Origin: UBA6168 sp964573725 | Lineage (GTDB): Bacteria > Bacteroidota > Bacteroidia > Chitinophagales > Saprospiraceae | Direction of reading: 5' to 3' | DNA: 42,974 nucleotides | NCBI GenBank assembly: GCA_964573725.1 | Contig: CAZNLJ010000042.1 | Coordinates: 1-42,974 of the forward strand | Shown: piece after piece, positions 38,593-42,974 of the stretch | Numbering within the stretch: the first letter of the stretch is position 1 | How the letters are laid out: each line of letters starts with the position of its first letter | Program-made: the position numbers and the translations under genes | The notes under the pieces: model-generated | Seen by the model: only the letters and a program-made list of their open reading frames with translations | Database searches by the model: none | What the model was told of the DNA's origin: nothing

Positions 38593-39503
38593 CCTTTTTG
38601 TTGTTGTTGCAAAGCGAATGCCGCCACCCCGATGGCACCGGCATATTCCCCGAAGGCTGCGCGGACGACCGGCGTGCGCTTGGTGCCGGGCCGCCACTCG
38701 TAGACATCCAGGAAGTCCGCCAGGGGCCGGAACAAGTCCTCCCCCGCCTTGGCGATCCCGCCGCCGAGGACGAGGACCTCCGGCGACAGCAGGTTGGAGA
38801 CGGAGGCCAGGCAGACGGCGAGTTTCTGGACGGAAGACAACCACAGCCAGGTGGCGAAGGGCTCACCGCGCCGATAGGCCGCGACCAGCGAGCTGGTCGC
38901 GGTGAAGCGGCCATGGGACCGCCACCGCAACGATTCGTCGCCGATGGCATCCTCGATGCTGCCCGGCATACCGGCGATATCCGGCCGGACATCCTGCGCA
39001 TCGACGGTGGTATGGCCGATGTGGCCGGCCACCTGGTGGAAGCCCTGGTACAACTCGCCACCGATGAGGATACCGCCGCCGACCCCGGTGCCCAAGGTCA
39101 GCAGGACGGCGTGGCGGGCATTCCGGGCCGCCCCGAACCGGGCTTCCGCCATCATGGCGGCATGGGCGTCGTTGACGACCCAGGTGCGGACCCCCAGGAA
39201 GGCGCTCCAGTCGAAGCCCTCCAGGCCGAACAAGCGGCCCGGCATACAGGCGATGGCGTCGTTGGCGGCCGTCGCGATACCGGGCGCGGACAAACCGACG
39301 ACCGGCCGCCGGTCCACATATTGGGCGGACAACTCGCGGTAGGTATCCCGGACAGCGTTCTTCCAAGCCCATTCGTCCGCCCCCTCCTGGTGCTGCCCGG
39401 TGGGTCGGGAGGATTCGTGCAGGCGGTTGCCGTCGGCATCCAATACGACCGCCTTGATATTGGTCCCGCCGAGGTCCAGTCCGATCGCCACTTGTTTTTC
39501 CAT
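38589..39503 (-). CDS. ROK-family kinase with degenerate zinc motif
   Basis: A 304-residue sugar kinase homologue. The phosphate motif is GLDLGGTNIK (8-17), the general base is D112 in VVNDAHAAMMAEARFG, and VLLTLGTGVGGGILIGGEL (133-151) is the second phosphate-binding loop. Normal ROK proteins continue with a GE(I/L)GH motif and a C-x-C-G-x-x-G-C-x-E zinc site. Here the first is GHIGH (Glu replaced by H161) and the second D-I-A-G-M-P-G-S-I-E (175-184): the glycines and Glu are kept but all three Cys are lost. ATP binding and catalysis should persist; sugar choice probably differs from glucose. It is the first gene of the operon and starts at MEKQVAIG (39503). Confidence 0.88.
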   Translation of the reverse strand: MEKQVAIGLDLGGTNIKAVVLDADGNRLHESSRPTGQHQEGADEWAWKNAVRDTYRELSAQYVDRRPVVGLSAPGIATAANDAIACMPGRLFGLEGFDWSAFLGVRTWVVNDAHAAMMAEARFGAARNARHAVLLTLGTGVGGGILIGGELYQGFHQVAGHIGHTTVDAQDVRPDIAGMPGSIEDAIGDESLRWRSHGRFTATSSLVAAYRRGEPFATWLWLSSVQKLAVCLASVSNLLSPEVLVLGGGIAKAGEDLFRPLADFLDVYEWRPGTKRTPVVRAAFGEYAGAIGVAAFALQQQQKG

Positions 39504-39920
39504 ATCGTCATTTTCGGGCCGGCCCCGCCTCCCCCCGGAACCGGTTGCAGTCCTCTTGTTCGGTCGCAAAATACATCACGGGGCCGTAATATCCTTGCCT
39601 CCGGTATAAAAACACAGCAACGCGTTCCCGCAACCGGAACCGAAGGCCGCCCCGCTATTTTTCGGCACACTTTTCAATCGGTTTTTTTGGAGACCGGCAT
39701 GGGCTGTCCCGTTTGCCGGCTCACCGCCCCCGGACGCGTCCCCGGATTCCCCGGCATCGGGGCCGGATAAAACCGGCGGATTTTCGAAAAAAAACCTTAT
39801 CCTTGTGAGGAGCGGTACCTTCCGCCCCTCCCCCGCACCCGACCCCATCCCCCCCAACGCCCTCCCATGGACAGGCATTATTGAAAAAAGCATTGATAAT
39901 CAATATTTATCAACCATTTT
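39504..39920. other. Divergent intergenic region between the ROK operon and the methyltransferase
   Basis: About 417 bp with no convincing gene: frames open here are Gly/Pro/Ser-rich and lack family resemblance. The left part should hold the ROK operon promoter; TATTTTG on the minus strand near 39570 is one base short of TAnnTTTG. The last 40 bp are AT-rich with the palindrome at 39892-39913. Confidence 0.45.
39892..39913 (+). promoter_or_regulatory. Palindromic AT-rich element abutting the methyltransferase start
   Basis: ATTGATAATCAAT (39892-39904) is a perfect odd palindrome centred on A39898. An overlapping larger repeat pairs TTGATAA (39893-39899) with TTATCAA (39907-39913). It ends seven bases before the ATG at 39921, so a bound regulator would block translation or transcription start. 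It loosely resembles Fur-type A/T palindromes but does not match the Fur box well. Confidence 0.35.
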
Positions 39921-40508
39921 ATGACCAACGAAATCATCGAACAGACTATCCGGGAGCTGGAAACCCTGGACAAGCAGGGGGACAGCTATTCCGACACCAG
40001 CGGCCGGTTCGGCTGGCGCAATCCGATCCGGGAAGACACCGGCGACTTGCTGCGCAGCCTGGTCATCGCCGCCGGCGCCAGGCGTATCCTGGAGGTGGGT
40101 GCAGGCCACGGCCTGTCGACCCTCTACCTTGTCTCCGGCCTTCCGGAAGGGGTCGGTGCCCAAGTCGAGTCCATCGAGTTCGACCCGGCGGTCGCCCGCA
40201 CCACCCAGGCGCGGATGGATGCCGTCGGCGCACCGGTACGGGTACACCAGGGCGACGCCCTGGCGGTCATCGGGCGACTCGAAGGGACTTACGACCTGAT
40301 TTTCCTGGATGCGCAGAAGAATCAGTACCTCGACTACCTGCAAGCCCTGCTGGAAGCCGGAAGGATCGGCCCCGGCACGGTTGTGCTGGCCGACAACGTC
40401 ATCGACCGGCGGGAGGAATGCCAGGCCTTCCTGGACTGGTTCGCGCGGCAGGCTGTCCGACACCACACCATACCGACGACCTGCGGGCTGCTGGTGGCCC
40501 GGCTGTAA
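39921..40508 (+). CDS. SAM-dependent O-methyltransferase (COMT-like)
   Basis: A 195-residue methyltransferase with a class I Rossmann fold. The SAM-binding motif I is RILEVGAGHGLSTLYLVSG (about residues 55-73), followed by an acidic residue ending strand 2 in VESIEFDPA. Motif IV/post-I is VHQGDALAVI and YDLIFLDAQKNQYLDYL, where D and N would bind the metal and catechol-like hydroxyl. Then VVLADNVIDRR has the third metal ligand. This is the layout of the O-methyltransferase family 3 (COMT/CCoAOMT). The substrate is unknown; the sulfotransferase just downstream suggests tailoring of a small aromatic or lipid-like molecule. A palindrome lies directly upstream. Confidence 0.87.
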   Translation: MTNEIIEQTIRELETLDKQGDSYSDTSGRFGWRNPIREDTGDLLRSLVIAAGARRILEVGAGHGLSTLYLVSGLPEGVGAQVESIEFDPAVARTTQARMDAVGAPVRVHQGDALAVIGRLEGTYDLIFLDAQKNQYLDYLQALLEAGRIGPGTVVLADNVIDRREECQAFLDWFARQAVRHHTIPTTCGLLVARL

Positions 40509-40515
40509 GACCATT

Positions 40516-41517
40516 ATGGAGACCCGATCCGAACACGGCAAACTACACGTCTTCGAGCCGATGTCAACGCTCAACGACCATGGCTTCCTGCACATGCGGT
40601 GGCGGGACAAGCCCTATCCGCCGTTCATCAGCCGGAAAGGCATCGCGGAATTGCTCGGGCACTGGGACACGGACGAACACGACATCTTCATCTGTACCCA
40701 CCAGAAAGTCGGCACCCACCTGACCAAACAGTTTGTGGTGGAGCTGCTGCGTTCCGTCCTGGCCTATCCGCCGGAGAATCCCCTGTCGACGGGTGACATC
40801 GGCCACCATACCGTCGCCTGGCCGGAGGTGCTGGTCTCCCAATACGGTTACGCCCATTTCCGGGAGCACCTCGCCCGGACGGCCAGGATGCCGCGGGTAT
40901 GGTATATCCACAGTTTTTCGGGTGACCTGCCGGTGCGATCCATCCATCCCGGGACCAAATTCATCCTGGTCTTCCGGGATCCGCGGGGCGCGGCCGTCTC
41001 CCAATATTTCTTCTACCGTTCGCATCCCTTGCTGCGGGTATCGGCCGACCTGCAGCTGGCGGATTTCATCCCGATGTTCGTCGACGGCGGGCTCTATTTC
41101 GGGGATTACCACCGGCATGTGCTGGATTGGCTGACCGCCGAGGGGCGTACCCTGCCGGCGGGCAGCCTGTTGACCCTCCGCTATGAGGACCTGGTGGAGC
41201 GCAAGCCCGAGGTGGTCTCCCGGTTGGCGGCCCATCTGCTGCCGGCGCATCCCTTGCCGGAAGGAACCGTCGAGAGGATTGCCGCCAGCACCGTGTTCGA
41301 TACGATGAAACGCCGCATCAGCGAAAAGCCGGGCAGTTTCCACTTCAACCCCTCGACCTTTTTCCGGTCCGGGCGGACGGACGACTGGCGGGACCGGCTC
41401 TCCGCCGACCAAATCGGAGCCATCGATGAAAAATCGGTCCGGCTGTGGGGGCATGGGCGGCTGGCCCATCCGGACCTGTCGCAGGCCAACACCCTGACCG
41501 GATACGGCCGGACCTGA
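40516..41517 (+). CDS. PAPS-dependent sulfotransferase
   Basis: A 333-residue cytosolic sulfotransferase-family protein transferring sulfate from PAPS. The 5'-phosphosulfate loop is FICTHQKVGTHLTKQ (residues 58-72), with K64 as the catalytic lysine, replacing the more usual YPKSGTTW. The 3'-phosphate motif is ILVFRDPRGAAVSQYFFYRS (about 154-173), and the C-terminal PAPS-stabilising stretch is FFRSGRTDDWRDRLS. Length suits the Sulfotransfer_1 family. It begins seven bases after the methyltransferase stop and is likely cotranslated. The acceptor could be a phenol, sugar or lipid and cannot be deduced. The start ATG directly follows the upstream stop; no longer in-frame start has family resemblance. 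Confidence 0.88.
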   Translation: METRSEHGKLHVFEPMSTLNDHGFLHMRWRDKPYPPFISRKGIAELLGHWDTDEHDIFICTHQKVGTHLTKQFVVELLRSVLAYPPENPLSTGDIGHHTVAWPEVLVSQYGYAHFREHLARTARMPRVWYIHSFSGDLPVRSIHPGTKFILVFRDPRGAAVSQYFFYRSHPLLRVSADLQLADFIPMFVDGGLYFGDYHRHVLDWLTAEGRTLPAGSLLTLRYEDLVERKPEVVSRLAAHLLPAHPLPEGTVERIAASTVFDTMKRRISEKPGSFHFNPSTFFRSGRTDDWRDRLSADQIGAIDEKSVRLWGHGRLAHPDLSQANTLTGYGRT

Positions 41518-41560
41518 ACGGCAACGGCCGGGCCGGTCGGATACCCGAAGGAAACCGGGA

Positions 41561-42052
41561 ATGCCGGTCCGATGCAGCATGCAAACCAAACCCATCGATA
41601 TGCAAGCGACCCTGATACAGGATGTCCGCCACATGCTGGACCGCGACCTGGCGGCCATGGCGGAAGAATTGGCTGCCATTCCGGACGACCACCTGTGGCG
41701 GCCGCTGCCCGGCATCATCAATCCGGTCGGCACCCTTTCCCTCCACATCTGCGGCAACCTCCGCCATTTCATCGGCGCCCTGCTGGGCGGCGACGGCTAT
41801 GTCCGCGACCGCGAGGAGGAGTTCCATGCCCGGGACCTGCCAAAGGCGGAGCTGATCCGCCGGATCGAAGCTACCCGGTCGGCGGTTTCCGCCGCCCTGG
41901 ACCGGCTCCCGCCGGAGCGGCTCCCCGACCCGATGCCCGCCCCGCCGCCGCAACACCAGGGTCGGACCGTCGCCTTCTTCCTGGTGCAGTTGTGCTGCCA
42001 TACCTCGCGCCACCAAGGACAGTTGAACTACCTGCGGCGGATATTGTCCTGA
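41561..42052 (+). CDS. DinB-family (DUF1572-like) protein
   Basis: A 157-163-residue four-helix-bundle protein. Starts at MPVRCSM (41561) or more likely at the ATG 41579 (MQTKPIDMQ). The metal-binding His of the DinB/YfiT group are visible: LSLHICGNLRHFIGALLG and the C-terminal CCHTSRHQGQLNYLRRIL, where H and H-x3-Q-like spacing form the nickel or zinc triad. Members are thiol-dependent transferases such as bacillithiol S-transferases or of unknown function. It follows the sulfotransferase by about 43-61 bp and could belong to the same transcript; conjugation of a cofactor thiol is an option. Function not assigned. Confidence 0.82.
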   Translation: MPVRCSMQTKPIDMQATLIQDVRHMLDRDLAAMAEELAAIPDDHLWRPLPGIINPVGTLSLHICGNLRHFIGALLGGDGYVRDREEEFHARDLPKAELIRRIEATRSAVSAALDRLPPERLPDPMPAPPPQHQGRTVAFFLVQLCCHTSRHQGQLNYLRRILS

Positions 42053-42084
42053 GCGATTTACCCGACATCGCAGCCGGATGGTGC

Positions 42085-42105
42085 GGTCGGCCGGACCGGC
42101 CGACC
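42085..42105 (+). terminator. GC-rich hairpin after the DinB gene
   Basis: Perfect 10-bp arms (42085-42094 and 42096-42105) flank A42095; a realistic hairpin has an 8-bp stem GGTCGGCC/GGCCGACC with loop GGACC. Followed by TTTG only, so U-tract support is weak. Likely ends the O-methyltransferase-sulfotransferase-DinB transcript. Confidence 0.45.
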
Positions 42106-42132
42106 TTTGTCGGCTTCTTGTCGGATGTCCCT

Positions 42133-42630
42133 GGACCGGGATTTCCATATGATTTGACGGATGGACTGTGTATTCGGCTTGGGATGCTCGGGGATGGGCG
42201 GTGGTCATTTACGGAGCGTTTTTGAACCGGGATTTCCATATGATTTAAAGGATGGACTGTGTATTCGGCTTGGGATGCTTGGGGATGGGCGGTGGTCATT
42301 TCCGCAGCGTTTTTGAACTGGGATTTCCATATGATTTAAAGGATGGACTGTGTACTCGGCTTGGGATGCTTGGGGATGGGCGGTGGTCATTTCCGCAGCG
42401 TTTTTGAACTGGGATTTCCATATGATTTAAAGGATGGACTGTGTACTCGGCTTGGGATGCTTGGGGATGGGCGGTGGTCATTTCCGCAGCGTTTTTGAAC
42501 TGGGATTTCCATATGATTTAAAGGATGGACTGTGATCGGGTTCGGTAAATTGCAGGGAAAATTGGACTGGAGTGGGTTTGGACTGGGTGTTTGAACTGGG
42601 ATTTCCATATGATTTGACGGACGGACTGTG
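42133..42630. repeat. Array of six 38-bp core repeats (91-bp tandem unit)
   Basis: Core copies start at 42133, 42224, 42315, 42406, 42497 and 42593. All contain GGGATTTCCATATGATTT and end in GGACTGTG. Copies 1 and 6 read TTTGACGG at the centre-right, copies 2-5 TTTAAAGG. The intervals between copies 1-5 are 53 bp and nearly identical (three differences between intervals 1 and 2, one between 2 and 3, none between 3 and 4); the interval between copies 5 and 6 is an unrelated 58 bp. The inner part is a 91-bp tandem repeat, while the core itself also occurs with a different interval, so the core is the conserved entity. No coding capacity, no neighbouring cas or transposase genes. Confidence 0.92.
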
Positions 42631-42659
42631 TGCCATTTTCAAAAAGGAATTTATTGATT

Positions 42660-42704
42660 CCGCCATGGCGCATGGCGGAGGCTGATTGCGGAAGAGTCTC
42701 CGCC
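42660..42704 (+). repeat. Overlapping alternative hairpins
   Basis: CCGCCATG (42660-42667) and CATGGCGG (42671-42678) form an 8-bp stem with a 3-nt loop. GGCGGAG (42674-42680) can instead pair with CTCCGCC (42698-42704). The two stems share 42674-42678 and cannot form at the same time, an arrangement seen in attenuators, but no gene follows within the window. Confidence 0.5.
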
Positions 42705-42783
42705 GAGGGGCGTTTATCGGGTGTCAACCAGCCTGCATAACGCCGCCGTTTCCGTCAGGGCGAAACCGAGCCTCACCCATGCA

Positions 42784-42856
42784 CACATCTACCATCCTGT
42801 AACCCCCTGATTCATCAGGGGGATAAGCACCTTACCCAATCACATCTATCATCCTG
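42784..42856. repeat. 16-bp direct repeats flanking a perfect hairpin
   Basis: CACATCTACCATCCTG (42784-42799) and CACATCTATCATCCTG (42841-42856) differ by one base and are 57 bp apart. Between them CCCCCTGA (42803-42810) and TCAGGGGG (42815-42822) make a perfect 8-bp stem with loop TTCA. The arrangement looks like part of a second repeat family distinct from the 38-bp core. Confidence 0.6.
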
Positions 42857-42918
42857 ACAGACATCACATCCAGTGCGTCGGTCCGCCGATCGGGATCGGC
42901 AGGCGGATTCCGTTTGGG

Positions 42919-42938
42919 TATCCGCCTGGGGGCGGATA
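42919..42938. repeat. Perfect 8-bp hairpin near the window end
   Basis: TATCCGCC (42919-42926) and GGCGGATA (42931-42938) pair perfectly around TGGG. An imperfect related inverted repeat, TCCGCC with GGCGGA, lies just before it (about 42886-42908). Function unknown. Confidence 0.5.
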
Positions 42939-42974
42939 TCCGGGGCATCGGCCGGCCAGTATCCTGCACGCCGC

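Larger units (their letters stand above)
42053..42974. other. Long non-coding, repeat-rich region at the window end
   Basis: About 920 bp without a credible gene after the DinB stop. In order it holds: a terminator-like GC hairpin (42085-42105); the six-copy 38-bp core array (42133-42630); a pair of mutually exclusive GC hairpins (42660-42704); a hairpin with 16-bp direct repeats on either side (42784-42856); and a perfect 8-bp hairpin near the end (42919-42938). Short open frames exist on the minus strand across the array, but the 91-bp unit shifts frame at each copy (91 is not a multiple of three), so they are not a protein repeat. Confidence 0.75.

Noticed and set aside
39576..39893. Small minus-strand gene in the ROK-methyltransferase gap
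   Set aside because: A 105-residue frame rich in Gly/Ser/Pro with no family resemblance or promoter; its composition matches random GC-rich intergenic sequence.
39892..39913. Fur box
   Set aside because: A/T palindrome resembles GATAAT-type half sites only loosely; spacing and several positions disagree with the 19-bp Fur consensus, and no iron gene is adjacent.
42133..42630. CRISPR array
   Set aside because: Repeat length and interval size would be acceptable, but four of five intervals are nearly identical, cores differ at several positions, and no cas gene occurs in the window. It is better described as a repeat array with a conserved core.
42205..42666. Repetitive small proteins on the minus strand across the array
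   Set aside because: The unit is 91 bp, not a multiple of three, so successive copies fall in different frames. The short open frames are by-products of the DNA repeat and have no start signals.

Overview
The window is a gene-dense chromosomal stretch of a high-GC Bacteroidota bacterium. GC is roughly 60-65% by eye. Evidence for the phylum: several promoters fit the Bacteroidota sigma-A consensus (TAnnTTTG at -7, TTTG/TTG near -33), Shine-Dalgarno sequences are mostly absent, SecA is an enlarged 1163-residue form with a C-terminal zinc tail, bS21 is 64 residues, and several envelope lipoproteins belong to this phylum. A Saprospiria (Lewinella/Haliscomenobacter-like) host is my best guess from family resemblance only. 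Nothing in the coding part looks like an integrated phage, insertion sequence or plasmid.

Layout. 1-61: 3'-truncated tRNA-Thr. 339-3745: Xer recombinase, class II fumarase, superoxide dismutase. 3856-5840: ICMT-like methyltransferase and an MFS exporter. 6062-9215: an envelope block with a lipoprotein, a WcaJ-type sugar-phosphate transferase and a polytopic membrane protein. 9246-11960 (minus): an amidohydrolase followed by two paralogous cohesin-like secreted proteins and an ABM-domain protein. 12146-15444: Gfo/Idh/MocA oxidoreductase, RecN, ribosomal protein bS21.

15854-19795 (plus) is a lipid-centred block: inositol-3-phosphate synthase, PgpA-type phosphatase, a nitroreductase-fold protein carrying all three iodotyrosine deiodinase substrate-binding residues, a GtrA-like protein and a diacylglycerol/lipid kinase. 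19987-27706 (plus) is an RND efflux set (periplasmic adaptor, inner-membrane pump, TolC-type channel) with a GNAT acetyltransferase and a secreted serine hydrolase between adaptor and pump. 27954-34489 (plus): secA, a DPP IV-type peptidase and an SDR oxidoreductase.

35563-34511 (minus) encodes a secreted CotH-kinase-like protein preceded by a strikingly AT-rich island. 39503-35874 (minus) is a tightly overlapping four-gene operon: ROK kinase, SIS protein, MetE-C-like protein and UlaG-like metallo-hydrolase. The ROK protein lacks its zinc cysteines and the usual sugar-binding Glu, so the pathway is probably not ordinary glucose phosphorylation. 39921-42052 (plus) is a small modification cassette: O-methyltransferase, sulfotransferase and DinB-fold protein.

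The last 0.9 kb is non-coding and repeat-rich. Six copies of a 38-bp core occur at 42133-42630. The first five are spaced exactly 91 bp apart with near-identical intervals; the sixth follows an unrelated 58-bp interval. A second zone of hairpins and 16-bp direct repeats runs to the window end. This array, the iodotyrosine-deiodinase-like gene in a lipid operon, and the aberrant ROK operon are the most noteworthy items.
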